This document shows, piece by piece, positions 20,817 to 30,960 of a stretch of 48,936 bases of DNA. The stretch covers positions 1 through 48,936 of the forward strand of contig JAPHTO010000038.1 in assembly GCA_026196955.1 (NCBI GenBank). The letters run 5' to 3'. This DNA is from Colwellia sp. Its GTDB lineage: Bacteria > Pseudomonadota > Gammaproteobacteria > Enterobacterales > Alteromonadaceae. The notes beneath the pieces were generated by a model. That model did no database searches, was not told the origin of the DNA, and saw nothing but the letters and a program-made list of their open reading frames with translations. The position numbers were made by a program, and so were the translations under genes. How positions within the stretch are numbered: position 1 is the stretch's first letter; each line of letters starts with the position of its first letter.

Positions 20817-21995
20817 ATGACAAACACAATAATAAACAAACCCAGTATTAACTATCCTGACTTAGTAGAAAAAATCAAGTGCTGGGGCAAGGAATTAGGC
20901 TTTTCTCAACTGGGGATCACTGATGTTGATTTATCTGCTCATGAGCAAGCACTAGAAAGCTGGTTAGCCAAAGGGTTTCACGGCAATATGGATTATATGG
21001 CTCGTCATGGGTTAATGCGGGCTAGACCTGCTGAGTTAGAGCCCGGCACAGTGCGAGTGATCAGTGTAAGGCTTGATTACTTACCCACAGAAGCAAAATG
21101 TGCCAGCATACTAAAAGCCAAAGATCACGCTTATATTAGTCGTTACGCCTTAGGTCGAGATTATCATAAATTAATGCGTAAACGTTTACAGCAATTGGGG
21201 AAAAAAATCACCGACTATTGTCAACATTTTAATTTTCGTCCCTTTGTTGACTCAGCACCAATTTTAGAACGACCGTTGGCAGAAAAAGCAGGCTTAGGTT
21301 GGGTAGGCAAACATAGCTTATTGTTAAATAAAGAAGCAGGCTCATGGTTTTTCCTAGGAGAGCTATTAATTGATATTCCCCTTCCGGTAACAAATCTAGA
21401 AAACGAACTTCCTGTTAATCATTGCGATAGCTGTGTTGCTTGTCTCAAAATTTGCCCAACCAAAGCCATTGTTGAGCCCTATGTGGTTGATGCGCGTCGT
21501 TGTATTTCTTATTTTACCATTGAGTCACCTGATCCTATTCCTGTCGACCTTAGACCACTCATGGGCAATAGGATTTATGGCTGTGACGATTGCCAGCTTA
21601 TTTGCCCGTGGAATAAGTACGCAAAATTAAGTTTAGAAAGTGATTTTCAACCTAGGCTTAAACTTGATCAAGTCAGTTTATTGGACTTATTTGCTTGGCA
21701 TGAACAAGAATTTTTAGACAAGTTGCAAGGCTCACCAATACGCAGAATAGGCTTTCAAAGTTGGCAGCGTAATATTGCCGTCGCGTTAGGCAATGCCCCC
21801 TACAGTGACGACATCATTAAAGCACTTAAAGACAAATTAGCCGTTTCTTCAGTGTTGGTCGCTGAGCACATTCACTGGGCACTTGCTCAACAGTCCATGA
21901 AACAAGAAAAAAGTCCTGAAACAAAGGATAGCAATGCACGTCTTAATGCCCGCTTGATCCGCTCAATTGAAAAAGGCTTGCCTAGGGATGCTTAA
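20817..21995 (+). CDS. queG: Epoxyqueuosine reductase QueG
   Basis: The last step of queuosine synthesis in the tRNA anticodon: a cobalamin and iron-sulfur enzyme that reduces epoxyqueuosine. Two [4Fe-4S] motifs are present: CDSCVACLKICP at about 204-215 and CDDCQLICPWN at about 252-262. Upstream, VDSAPILERPLAEKAGLGWVGKHSLLLN is the family hallmark. At 392 residues it is near the E. coli length (379). It is divergent from nnr, as in E. coli. Confidence 0.96.
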   Translation: MTNTIINKPSINYPDLVEKIKCWGKELGFSQLGITDVDLSAHEQALESWLAKGFHGNMDYMARHGLMRARPAELEPGTVRVISVRLDYLPTEAKCASILKAKDHAYISRYALGRDYHKLMRKRLQQLGKKITDYCQHFNFRPFVDSAPILERPLAEKAGLGWVGKHSLLLNKEAGSWFFLGELLIDIPLPVTNLENELPVNHCDSCVACLKICPTKAIVEPYVVDARRCISYFTIESPDPIPVDLRPLMGNRIYGCDDCQLICPWNKYAKLSLESDFQPRLKLDQVSLLDLFAWHEQEFLDKLQGSPIRRIGFQSWQRNIAVALGNAPYSDDIIKALKDKLAVSSVLVAEHIHWALAQQSMKQEKSPETKDSNARLNARLIRSIEKGLPRDA

Positions 21996-22049
21996 CTACA
22001 GCTTGTCTTCAATATCTTTAGCATGATTAGGGTGAGGACAACTTTATAG

Positions 22050-25000
22050 TTATATGGTTTGTGCGTAGCTATCTACCGCATGTAAAGCCTGTTGTGTGTC
22101 GTTTAATAAGGTATTTATTTTTTTCAAGTTATTCAGGGCGTCAGTCTTACCGAGTAATACTAACCAGTTAGCACAAAGCTGATCTAAATCTTCCGCCGCC
22201 AATATTTTTGCATTTAATTGCAGATTTTTTACTGCCACCTTGGCTTTCTCAATATCTTTATCTTTAATCGACGTCGATAAGAAGGTTAATTGTTGGTGAT
22301 TGTCTTGGCTATAATCTTCTAGCATAAACAAGGCTAATTCTACTGAGCCTTGATGTTTTAAATAACGATTAAAGTCAAAGCTAGCCTCACTATTAGCATC
22401 AGTTGGAATACAAACTTCGGCTTGGTTAAAAGCAAGCATCTCTTCAAATTCATTAACGTCTAACACTTTTTCATCAACCGAGTCTTCCGCCATACTAGCA
22501 TTAGCCATCATGGTAGTTTGATCAGCGCTTACTGGTGAAACCTCGGTTATTTCTTTGAGCCAAGGAGAAAGGCAGGTTTCAAGCTCTGTTAATGTACTTG
22601 CTAACGTTAGTTGACCACAATGCCATTGGGCAAACGCCCCTTTTTCTGCACTACCATTAGTTTCGGGCATAACTAAAGGCTGTGACAAACTAAACACACC
22701 AACAGGTACGCATGGTGCAACAGCCATATCAAGCCAAACTGCTTCTGGAAATTCTGTCAATAACAAACAATACCGCCCTGTTTGCCAGTATTTTACTTGG
22801 CTAGTTTCATTACAGACGAATTGTACTTGCAGGCCCAACCACTGTAGTAATCTTTGTAATTTTTGATAGCGCTGTGGCGATTGTACCGCCAACAATACTT
22901 GCAACTGAGATGTTGTGTATTGTTTGTGCTTAAAATCATCAGCGCTCAGTGGTTGGTTGTTACTTTCCCCTTTAGCTAATAAATCCACAATATTATGTAA
23001 AAATTCTGCTTTACATAAAGGTTGCTCTGCTTGTTGGTAAAAACCAAACTTCCCATGACTCAACCTCAGCGATTGCATGATCATCAGTTTAGGTCTTAAA
23101 GATTCTGGTAAGGCAGAAATGTGCTGCTTAATAATGCTCAGCTCTTGGTTAGCCACATCACTTGTCACAATTAATAGATCAAGCTTATGTCGACGTAAAT
23201 GTTTAACACTTACAAGCTGAGAAAAGCTATCCATTCGTGCAATAGCTTCAAATTTTCCAGCACAGGCTAAAATAATTTTTTCAATAATCGTAACTATCAC
23301 TTTGTTGCTAGATAACAACATAACCTTAGTGTCTGCCAAACAAAGATTATCTAACTCTGTTAAGCCCTCAGGTAACTGATTATTCTCCCCCGCACTTGCA
23401 ATAGCTAATGGCAACTCAAAGCTTAGCTGATAACCTTCGTCGTTAAGTTGTGCATCAAGGTTTTCGCCATGCAACTGCCTTAACAGAATTTTAAAGACAC
23501 CATTAAGTGGAGAGTTGCCCGCAGGATCTGTACTTGTTTGCACTAAATGTTTAATAACCTCAGGTAAATCCGTTAAATCTGAAGTAGATATTTTAGCGAC
23601 AAAGCGAATCACTTGTTGTCCAGAATTTTTGTCTTGCAACTGCAAGTGCAAATGAAATATAGCATCGCGGCACTGCTGTATCGTTAACTCGATAAGTAAG
23701 TCAAACAACTGCTGCAATAGCTGAACATCAACGCTAAAATTATCAGCTATTTGCTCGTCACTACTGATAAACAGCTGGTTATTAAGAGTTGATTGACTAT
23801 GAAGTTTATTAAGTAATGTGCAATGTAACGCTTCAAGTAAATTAACATTGTTGAGCGTGAGTATGGCATCGCTTGACTGAAGGTGACTCGCCAGCTGAAA
23901 TTGCTCAAGAGCCTCGTAAAAGCGAGCAAGAGGTATAACATTGCTCTCATCCAACTCTCTTGCTTGTGCTTGCACAAGTTGTGGTAACACCTTGCCCTTT
24001 AAATAATTATATCGATGTAACTCATGACTAAACTGCTCGGCTACCTGCTCAGCCTTTGCTAGTTGTTGTACGTCTGAATTTTCAGCTAGCTGCGTTAAAG
24101 ATTGCTTTTGTGATTCTATTAGCTGCTCATTTTCTGTAATTTGACTTACCAAGGCTTGATAGTCTTGCTCGCTATGCTCTGGCTTAGTCAAAGTTTGTAT
24201 TTGTTTAATGATTGCTTGCGTTTCATAACAGTTAGCAGCTTCAAGACAGTTTTCATCACCTGCTATCGACTGCTCAATTAACGACAAACTCTGGGTGCTG
24301 TAAGTTTTCATCCGTTGATAAATATTGAGCATTAAATTGATAAAGGTAATTAACAATAAACCAATTACAGACAAGATGATTAATGCTACTTCAGTGCTGG
24401 TAAGGTGAATATTATACTTGGCTAAAAACTGACTTATACGATCGCCATTTTCAGGTGCTAATGCGACATGAGGCTGTGAGAGTAATCCTGAAATTTGCTG
24501 TTTCTGTGTCAATAAATCAAGATTATAGCTTTGCATCAACCTCAAATAACCCTGCCATTTAGCCAGCGCCATTTGTTCACTCAGCACTATGCCTTCAAAA
24601 GACTCAATTTGTTGCACAAATTCAACAACCGCTTTGGTATTGTCATCTTGTAATAATTTGGCTTCTGCAAACAATTGCTCTACGCCTAAACGTAGCAAGT
24701 CAAAATCAGCTTGCGATGTTCTCGTTGTTAGCTGCTCAAAATCAACTAACAACTCTGTTAATAAATTTTTAATTTGCTTAACATTTTGTGATTGCTTAAC
24801 AGCTCTCGCATAAGCGTTTGCTCTGTTTATCGTTACAGTGTCATTGCTTTTATCTTTTTGTAATTGTTGAAAAAGCACCTTTTCATGGCTATTTTTTTTA
24901 TCACTAATGCTGCTAATAGAAAAATGCATTAACTGTAACTGAATAATACTACTTTGTTTAAGTTGCTGGTTACGAGATTTGTTTTTCTCCGCCCTATCAA

Positions 25001-25433
25001 CTGCGCTTTTGGCCATTTCATTTTGATTGAGCCACTGCCGATAAGTACTTGTATTATTGGAATCTAGCCTTAGTAATTGTCGATTCAAGGCAATTAGGTC
25101 AGTGTGAAGTTTAAGCCAATTTTTCTCACTATCACCACGTAGAAGTTCATCTACAATAGATTTAGCTTGCTGTAAGCTTTCTAATTGCTTCACTTGTTGT
25201 TGCAATGGATGCAATTGCGTTTTGATAACGGATTGTGTTTGCTGGTTTTGTTGCCAAAATAAAACAACAATTAACAGTAAAATAATAAAAAGGTTAAATA
25301 CTACAGCAACAAGTTTAGCGCTAATTTGACGATAAAAAGGGGACAAAGTATTGCTATTGTTTTTTGGAGGCTCTGTCTCACTACACTCAGGCTCAGAAGT
25401 TTTTTCTTGTTCTGCGACAGTTGATTTGCTCAT
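22050..25433 (-). CDS. Large membrane protein resembling a degenerate hybrid sensor kinase
   Basis: A 1127-residue protein with membrane helices at about 41-60 and 347-370 and a helical periplasmic domain between them (TorS-like in layout). A coiled-coil region follows (about 410-480), then a stretch in the place of a kinase core but with no recognisable H, N or G boxes, two receiver-like regions (about 690-830 and 850-960) lacking clear phospho-acceptor motifs, and a C-terminal Hpt-like four-helix region (about 1010-1127). The Hpt signature HxLKG appears as NLQLN, so the phosphorylated His is gone. It may be a non-catalytic scaffold or sensor. It lies alone between queG and orn. Confidence 0.7.
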   Translation of the reverse strand: MSKSTVAEQEKTSEPECSETEPPKNNSNTLSPFYRQISAKLVAVVFNLFIILLLIVVLFWQQNQQTQSVIKTQLHPLQQQVKQLESLQQAKSIVDELLRGDSEKNWLKLHTDLIALNRQLLRLDSNNTSTYRQWLNQNEMAKSAVDRAEKNKSRNQQLKQSSIIQLQLMHFSISSISDKKNSHEKVLFQQLQKDKSNDTVTINRANAYARAVKQSQNVKQIKNLLTELLVDFEQLTTRTSQADFDLLRLGVEQLFAEAKLLQDDNTKAVVEFVQQIESFEGIVLSEQMALAKWQGYLRLMQSYNLDLLTQKQQISGLLSQPHVALAPENGDRISQFLAKYNIHLTSTEVALIILSVIGLLLITFINLMLNIYQRMKTYSTQSLSLIEQSIAGDENCLEAANCYETQAIIKQIQTLTKPEHSEQDYQALVSQITENEQLIESQKQSLTQLAENSDVQQLAKAEQVAEQFSHELHRYNYLKGKVLPQLVQAQARELDESNVIPLARFYEALEQFQLASHLQSSDAILTLNNVNLLEALHCTLLNKLHSQSTLNNQLFISSDEQIADNFSVDVQLLQQLFDLLIELTIQQCRDAIFHLHLQLQDKNSGQQVIRFVAKISTSDLTDLPEVIKHLVQTSTDPAGNSPLNGVFKILLRQLHGENLDAQLNDEGYQLSFELPLAIASAGENNQLPEGLTELDNLCLADTKVMLLSSNKVIVTIIEKIILACAGKFEAIARMDSFSQLVSVKHLRRHKLDLLIVTSDVANQELSIIKQHISALPESLRPKLMIMQSLRLSHGKFGFYQQAEQPLCKAEFLHNIVDLLAKGESNNQPLSADDFKHKQYTTSQLQVLLAVQSPQRYQKLQRLLQWLGLQVQFVCNETSQVKYWQTGRYCLLLTEFPEAVWLDMAVAPCVPVGVFSLSQPLVMPETNGSAEKGAFAQWHCGQLTLASTLTELETCLSPWLKEITEVSPVSADQTTMMANASMAEDSVDEKVLDVNEFEEMLAFNQAEVCIPTDANSEASFDFNRYLKHQGSVELALFMLEDYSQDNHQQLTFLSTSIKDKDIEKAKVAVKNLQLNAKILAAEDLDQLCANWLVLLGKTDALNNLKKINTLLNDTQQALHAVDSYAQTI

Positions 25434-25692
25434 AGCTTATTATTAGTGGTTCCTTTATTTCCCTAGTTTATACTAAGTTCTTTTACAGGAACAAGCTTAG
25501 CTTTACTGTCGATTTTCAATCAAGGGTTTTTATCGCTCAACCCTGCCGTTAATTATCGATTTTGTTTATCGACTTGCAGGCAAGGTATGCCATTAAAGGG
25601 ATTGATATCAAGTAGGTACAGATTTAGTGATCTTCATATCTAAGGCGCTAATAAAATTAACACCTTAAAAAGACAGACTAATGACTTAAAAC
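25434..25692. other. Intergenic region upstream of the degenerate kinase gene
   Basis: 259 bases with no gene. An inverted repeat AGGGTT (25523-25528) and AACCCT (25539-25544) is the only structure seen; it has no T-run and is not a convincing terminator for either neighbour. The promoter of the large membrane protein gene should lie here on the minus strand. Confidence 0.4.
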
Positions 25693-26238
25693 TTAGACTT
25701 TAAAGAAGTGTTGTTGATAAACTTTTAGCTCGGCAATCGATTCTCGAATATCATCTAGCGCTAAATGTGCTCCTGTTTTAACAACCTTATCTAAAACCTC
25801 AGGCTTCCATCTGCGTGCTAATTCTTTAACTGTGCTGACATCTAGGTTTCGGTAATGAAAATAATCTTCAAATTCCGGCATGTATTTATTAATAAAACGT
25901 CGGTCTTGACCTATGCTATTACCGCACATAGGTGATTTACCTCTTGGTGCATACTGTTCAACAAATTCAATCGTTGCAGCAGTGGCCTCTTCTAAGCTCA
26001 CTTCACTATCTCGACAACGCTGAGTCAACCCGGACTTACCGTGGTGCTCTATACACCATTCACTCATATTATCTAACACATCATCACTTTGATGAATCGC
26101 AAATACCGGCCCTTCTGCCAGAATATTTAACTGCTCATCTGTGACTATGGTAGCAATTTCTAGAATTACATCTACGTCAGGCTCTAACCCCGTCATCTCT
26201 AAATCAAGCCAAATTAAATTTGTATCGCTACAGGTCAT
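25693..26238 (-). CDS. orn: Oligoribonuclease
   Basis: A 3'-5' exoribonuclease that degrades 2-5 nt RNA fragments, including pGpG from cyclic di-GMP turnover. The DEDDh motifs are all visible: Exo [12 protein letters not shown] (about 10-20), the central [16 protein letters not shown] and the C-terminal [10 protein letters not shown]. At 181 residues it has the exact family length. It is divergent from rsgA with psd beyond, matching the E. coli orn-rsgA-psd neighbourhood. Confidence 0.98.
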   Translation of the reverse strand: MTCSDTNLIWLDLEMTGLEPDVDVILEIATIVTDEQLNILAEGPVFAIHQSDDVLDNMSEWCIEHHGKSGLTQRCRDSEVSLEEATAATIEFVEQYAPRGKSPMCGNSIGQDRRFINKYMPEFEDYFHYRNLDVSTVKELARRWKPEVLDKVVKTGAHLALDDIRESIAELKVYQQHFFKV

Positions 26239-26318
26239 AAATATCCTTTCAAAAATTGCACAAGCTTTACGGTTTGAATATCAGTATAATAGCTGACAAA
26301 TACTTAGGATTAAATAAA

Positions 26319-26339
26319 ATGATCAACTCTTGTGGCTAA
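26319..26339 (+). promoter_or_regulatory. Six-codon leader minicistron overlapping the rsgA start
   Basis: ATG at 26319 has an AGGAT ribosome site about 8 bases upstream and reads six codons to TAA at 26337-26339. It overlaps the rsgA GTG start at 26332 in another frame. The GTG itself has no visible ribosome site, so rsgA may start by termination-reinitiation from this minicistron. Confidence 0.45.
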
Positions 26340-27375
26340 GAAAAAATTAACCAAAGGTCAACAACGACGCATTAAAGCGAACCATGACAAAAAGTTGCGA
26401 CCCAAAGTAGACAAAATACAATGGTCAGACGATGACTTAGGGGTTGCTCAACAAGGCGTTGTGATTAGTCGATTTGGTCAGCATGCCGATGTTGAAGCTG
26501 ACGACAAGAGTATTTATCGATGTAATCTACGACGCTCTATTCGCTCTTTAGTGTGTGGTGATAAAGTACTTTGGCGTTTAGGGAAAGAAACCCAACATAG
26601 CATTCGTGGCATTATTGAAGCCGTGCATGAACGAGATTCAGTATTAAGTCGCCCTGATGTTTATGATGGTGTAAAACCTATTGCCGCCAATATCAGCCAA
26701 ATCCTAATCGTTTCTTCAATCTTACCCGTCTTTAATAGTGATATTATCGATCGCTATTTAGTTGCTGCGGAACAAACAGGTATCACTCCTGTTATTGTGC
26801 TCAATAAAACTGATTTGCTCGATGATTTGTCAGACGATGAACAAAGTAACATTGAACAACAACTGCACATTTATCGTGATATTGGCTATCAAGTACTTTA
26901 TGGCAGCAGTAAAACTCAAGAAGGCATTAGCAATATAAAAAACCAGCTATGCCAACATACTAGCATTTTTGTTGGTCAATCTGGTGTGGGGAAATCCACC
27001 CTCGTCAATGCATTAATGCCAGATTTAGACTTGATTACCCAAGAAGTATCACAAAATTCAGGTTTAGGACAGCACACGACTACGGTGGCGCGTTTGTATC
27101 ATTTTGACGATGGTGGCGACTTAATCGACTCCCCAGGTATCAGAGAGTTTGGCCTTTGGCATTTAACACCTGAGCAGGTATACCACGGATTTAAAGAATT
27201 TGCGCCGTTTAATGGTTTATGCAAATTTAGAGATTGTAAGCACCAAAACGATCCCGGTTGTGCCTTAATAGAAGCTTGTGAGCAGCAACAGATCACAACT
27301 AAGCGGCTAGCAAGTTTTCAAAAAATAATTGCCAGTTTAGGCGAAAATAAATTAACTTCACGATTTAACGATTAG
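26332..27375 (+). CDS. rsgA: Ribosome small subunit biogenesis GTPase RsgA
   Basis: A circularly permuted GTPase that acts late in 30S maturation. The order is: an N-terminal basic arm ([19 protein letters not shown]), the OB fold ([13 protein letters not shown]...[18 protein letters not shown]), the permuted G domain with G4 NKTD before G1 [15 protein letters not shown]3 DSPG, and the zinc finger ([14 protein letters not shown]). At 347 residues it is close to E. coli (350). The start is GTG at 26332, set by alignment with E. coli MSKNKLSKGQQRR. psd follows 31 bases later. Confidence 0.97.
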   Translation: MAKKKLTKGQQRRIKANHDKKLRPKVDKIQWSDDDLGVAQQGVVISRFGQHADVEADDKSIYRCNLRRSIRSLVCGDKVLWRLGKETQHSIRGIIEAVHERDSVLSRPDVYDGVKPIAANISQILIVSSILPVFNSDIIDRYLVAAEQTGITPVIVLNKTDLLDDLSDDEQSNIEQQLHIYRDIGYQVLYGSSKTQEGISNIKNQLCQHTSIFVGQSGVGKSTLVNALMPDLDLITQEVSQNSGLGQHTTTVARLYHFDDGGDLIDSPGIREFGLWHLTPEQVYHGFKEFAPFNGLCKFRDCKHQNDPGCALIEACEQQQITTKRLASFQKIIASLGENKLTSRFND

Positions 27376-27406
27376 TAATCAATAGAAAAATAAAGGAAAG
27401 AAATAA

Positions 27407-28327
27407 GTGTCTTCACAGAACCACTCTTCAAATACAAAGCTAAGTGACAAAATTAAAATAGCCTTGCAATATGTTATGCCTAAACATGCCATATCTCGGT
27501 TAGTTGGTAAATTGGCCGCCGCAAAAATGGGCTGGTTAACCACTAAATTGATTGATGTTTTTATTAAGGCTTATCATATTAATATGAGTGAAGCTAAGCT
27601 TAAAAAAGCCAGTGACTTTGCCACCTTCAATGATTTTTTTACCCGTGAACTAGAAGAGGGTGCTCGTACAATTGATCAAGACCCTACTACATTATGCTAC
27701 CCTGTTGACGGCGCAATCTCTCAGCAAGGAGATATAACAGAAGGCAAGTTAATTCAAGCCAAAGGCTTTGATTACAGCCTAACCTCATTACTCGGTGGTG
27801 ATGCAAGAACCGCAGCGCCATTTCAAAAGGGCAAATTTTCTTGTATTTATTTAGCGCCAAAAGATTATCATCGAATTCATATGCCTATGGCAGCAACCCT
27901 GCGTGAAATGATTTACATTCCTGGTGAATTATTTTCTGTAAATCCATTAACCGCGAATAATGTCCCTGATTTATTTGCGCGTAATGAACGTGTTGTTACC
28001 ATTTTTGATACCGAGCATGGCGCACTTGCCATGGTATTAGTAGGTGCAACCATAGTAGCCAGTATTGAAACAACTTGGGCAGGCACCATTACTCCACCGG
28101 CTGGAAAAGACATTTTTAGATGGCAATATCCGGCAAAAGGTGTAGATGCGATCACTTTTAATAAAGGTGATGAGATGGGACGTTTTAAACTTGGCTCTAC
28201 GGTAGTTAGTACATTTGCACCTAACATGGTGAACTTCAGCGATGACGCGGGCCCTGAGACAGTAACGCGCTTAGGTGAGCACTATGCAACCCTAGTAACC
28301 GAAGCAGAGACTCAAGCAGCAAAATAA
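27407..28327 (+). CDS. psd: Phosphatidylserine decarboxylase proenzyme
   Basis: Makes phosphatidylethanolamine, the main membrane lipid. The proenzyme cleaves itself within LGST (here [11 protein letters not shown], about residue 260) to create the pyruvoyl group. [10 protein letters not shown] carries the catalytic His. At 306 residues it is slightly shorter than E. coli (322). The start codon is GTG at 27407 with AAGGAAAG upstream. It is likely co-transcribed with rsgA. Confidence 0.97.
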   Translation: MSSQNHSSNTKLSDKIKIALQYVMPKHAISRLVGKLAAAKMGWLTTKLIDVFIKAYHINMSEAKLKKASDFATFNDFFTRELEEGARTIDQDPTTLCYPVDGAISQQGDITEGKLIQAKGFDYSLTSLLGGDARTAAPFQKGKFSCIYLAPKDYHRIHMPMAATLREMIYIPGELFSVNPLTANNVPDLFARNERVVTIFDTEHGALAMVLVGATIVASIETTWAGTITPPAGKDIFRWQYPAKGVDAITFNKGDEMGRFKLGSTVVSTFAPNMVNFSDDAGPETVTRLGEHYATLVTEAETQAAK

Positions 28328-28375
28328 ATAAATGCTTGCTCATTAAATCAACAACGTATAGGATAAATCCATACT

Positions 28376-28448
28376 AGTTACGACTATGTTCGTAACTCAT
28401 ACAATCATTTTCAGTAAGCGAACTCACATTAATATACAGGATGTGAGT
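28376..28448. promoter_or_regulatory. Two palindromes upstream of the BlaI-like gene
   Basis: AGTTACGA-CTATGT-TCGTAACT (28376-28397) is a perfect 8-bp inverted repeat, and ACTCACAT...ATGTGAGT (28422-28429 and 28441-28448) is a second one. Both lie within 105 bases before the repressor gene, where a BlaI-type autoregulator would bind. Their half-sites differ, so at most one is likely to be the BlaI-like operator. Confidence 0.45.
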
Positions 28449-28477
28449 CGTTAAAATAGTTCACATAGGAAACAGAC

Positions 28478-28858
28478 ATGGCGCGTGATAAATCAGCAGT
28501 AAAGCCAACAGAAGCCGAGTTAACCTTACTCAACATTCTTTGGCAAATGGGCCCCGCAACCGTAAGACAAATTCATGAAGCAGTTAGTACAACACAAAAA
28601 ACTGGCTATACTACAGTGTTAAAGATACTACAAATTATGCATGAAAAATCATTAGTGATTCGTGATGAAACTAACCGAGCACATGTCTATGCTGCGGCAA
28701 ATAGCGAAATGCATACGCAATCTTCTTTAATTAAAGATTTGATCAGCAAAGCTTTCGGTGGTTCAACTTCAAAACTAGTTATGCGTGCTATTGATGAGTC
28801 AACATCGGCGGAAGATATCAAGGATATTCGTCAATTACTCAACTCTTTAGAAAAATAA
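28478..28858 (+). CDS. BlaI/MecI-family transcriptional repressor
   Basis: A winged-helix repressor of 126 residues: PTEAELTLLNILWQMGPATVRQIHEAV (recognition part), then GYTTVLKILQIMHEKSLV and the C-terminal dimerisation helices. Members are inactivated by cleavage by a partner M56 membrane peptidase, and such a gene follows 38 bases downstream. No beta-lactamase or PBP2a gene is nearby, so the regulon here is probably an envelope-stress response and not classic antibiotic resistance. Confidence 0.92.
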   Translation: MARDKSAVKPTEAELTLLNILWQMGPATVRQIHEAVSTTQKTGYTTVLKILQIMHEKSLVIRDETNRAHVYAAANSEMHTQSSLIKDLISKAFGGSTSKLVMRAIDESTSAEDIKDIRQLLNSLEK

Positions 28859-28896
28859 GATTTCTTAAATTATACTTAATAAAAACTTAAAATTTG

Positions 28897-30954
28897 ATGA
28901 TGCTAGAGCACTTATTTAATAGTCCTTTTTTATACAGCTTATCGCTGACCTTATTGCACTTTCTGTGGCAAGGACTGTTGGTGGCACTTGTATTAAAGTC
29001 TGCATTACTCATTTTTAATCATAAAAACCCTCAACTTCGCTATGCTTTATCAGCCCTAGCTATGTTGGCAAGCTTACTCTTACCACTAATCACCTTCAGT
29101 ATCATTTACCGTGCAGAAATAGCACTATCAAGTACAAGTACTGTGGCGCTAACATTAACAGAGTTAATGCAAGAGCTTAAACAGCCTGATGGCCTTTTTA
29201 GTTACCAAGAGTTAAGCGCATTATTGCCCTCTCTGTTACCTTATATTGCACTATTATGGCTTGCTACAGTCACCTTACTCGCAGGGAAATTATTAGTAGA
29301 AATCTACAATGTTAATAAACTGCCTCAACAGCATAGTGTTGAGCCTAGCGCTCAGTTATCAGCGCGCTTTAATGAGCTTGCCAAACAAATCAACTTAACG
29401 ATAACCCCCACCTTATTAATTTCATTAAAAGTGGATGTGCCAATGGCAATCGGTTGGCTTAAGCCGGTGGTACTTATACCTGCCAGTATGATAAGTGGTT
29501 TAAATTCAGCACAATTAGAAATGCTGATTTTACATGAGCTTGCTCATATTCGTCGTCATGACTATTTAGTGAATTTTTTACAAACCTTTGTTGAAATATT
29601 ATTGTTTTTCCATCCCGCGGTATTATGGGTGTCAAAACAAATGCGAAATGAAAGAGAATATTGTAGTGATGACATAGCCGTACAACATTGTGGGGATGCT
29701 GTGGCTTACGCTCATACATTGGCTGATACCGCGTCATTGTGCACAAAAGCGCATCATAATCACACTATTCCCAGCATGGCAATGGCGGCATCAGGTGGTG
29801 ATTTAAAACAACGCGTTATTCGATTAGTCGATCATCATTGTGCACCTCAAAACAACATCAGCAAGTGGTTTGCCAGTGCAACAATTATTTTTTCAGTTTT
29901 GCTGTTATCAAGCAAACAATTGCTAACGATGCCTTTATTAGATCTTTGGCATAATGAAACACCATTTAAAGCAAATAGTAGTTCAAGCACTAATATCAAT
30001 AGTGACAAAAATATTCAGCAAGCGACTAACAATAAAATACTGCCAACTAGCTCTATTGCCCAACAACTATTAACGCCAAAAACAACAGATAATAATCAGA
30101 CATTAATGGCTGAAAAAACCACGTCAAGGTCAAGTAAAATAACACAAGCTGTTTTGCCGCAATCAACCCCTTCACAAAATGACAAGCTTTTAGCACATCA
30201 CAGCAAAACAAGTACACAGAGTTTAATTGACGAAGAAGATGCTGAGTTTTCCGCTCAATTAGACAACCTTGCAGCCTCTAAGCATAAGGTAGCCAATAAA
30301 TTTACTGATACAGTACAAAGCGGCAATAGCTCTATGGTTGAGCAAGCTTTTGAAAAAACTGATTCAAACAATCAAAATGCTGCCAATAACAACCCCTACG
30401 CTAAAGCACTGGCTCAACTAGCAAACTCTGATTCTAATGCGAAAAAACGCTCTGTATTACCTATAAATAAGCAGGTTCAAGAAGCCACTTTAGTTACTCT
30501 AGACAACACTCAAAATACCAAGGTGCAAACGCCCGCTTTATTGCAAGAGAAGCCTGCAAAAAAATTACAAAATTCACAAAAAATGGATATGTTCACAACA
30601 CAGCAAACAGTGTTAACTCAACGCTCACAAGCTACAGAGCAAAAGCAATTACTTACATTAGCACATGAAACAACGCCTGTTAGACGAAACGCTAAACAAT
30701 TAAAATCAGTTGACCCTATTTATCCTAGCGTTGCTAAGCGTAAAGGGATAGAAATTGAAGTAAAGGTAAACTTTACGATTGATATTAACGGACAAATTAA
30801 AGATATTAAATTTGCCCGTCAAAATAAGATAAACTATTTCAAAAATGCCATACGTTCAGCAATAAAACAATGGCGATTTTTACCTGCAAAAGTAGGTGAT
30901 AAGCCTGTAGAAAGCCAAATGTCTAAAGTGTTTGCCTTTAGCCTTCAGAGCTAG
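28897..30954 (+). CDS. BlaR1/MecR1-like M56 peptidase fused to a TonB C-terminal domain
   Basis: A membrane zinc metallopeptidase of about 685 residues. Helices lie at about 10-38, 48-70 and 108-135. The zinc motif HELAH is at about 213-217 and the third ligand region NEREYCSDD follows at about 250. After a helix at about 325-345 comes a long low-complexity periplasmic stretch (to about 590), and the C-terminal 90 residues are a TonB-type domain (VDPIYPSVAKRKGIEIEVKVNFTID). Instead of the penicillin-binding sensor of BlaR1 it thus has an energy-transducer-like domain. The frame extends to a TTG at 28894; I take the ATG at 28897. Confidence 0.88.
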   Translation: MMLEHLFNSPFLYSLSLTLLHFLWQGLLVALVLKSALLIFNHKNPQLRYALSALAMLASLLLPLITFSIIYRAEIALSSTSTVALTLTELMQELKQPDGLFSYQELSALLPSLLPYIALLWLATVTLLAGKLLVEIYNVNKLPQQHSVEPSAQLSARFNELAKQINLTITPTLLISLKVDVPMAIGWLKPVVLIPASMISGLNSAQLEMLILHELAHIRRHDYLVNFLQTFVEILLFFHPAVLWVSKQMRNEREYCSDDIAVQHCGDAVAYAHTLADTASLCTKAHHNHTIPSMAMAASGGDLKQRVIRLVDHHCAPQNNISKWFASATIIFSVLLLSSKQLLTMPLLDLWHNETPFKANSSSSTNINSDKNIQQATNNKILPTSSIAQQLLTPKTTDNNQTLMAEKTTSRSSKITQAVLPQSTPSQNDKLLAHHSKTSTQSLIDEEDAEFSAQLDNLAASKHKVANKFTDTVQSGNSSMVEQAFEKTDSNNQNAANNNPYAKALAQLANSDSNAKKRSVLPINKQVQEATLVTLDNTQNTKVQTPALLQEKPAKKLQNSQKMDMFTTQQTVLTQRSQATEQKQLLTLAHETTPVRRNAKQLKSVDPIYPSVAKRKGIEIEVKVNFTIDINGQIKDIKFARQNKINYFKNAIRSAIKQWRFLPAKVGDKPVESQMSKVFAFSLQS

Positions 30955-30960
30955 TTTCAG

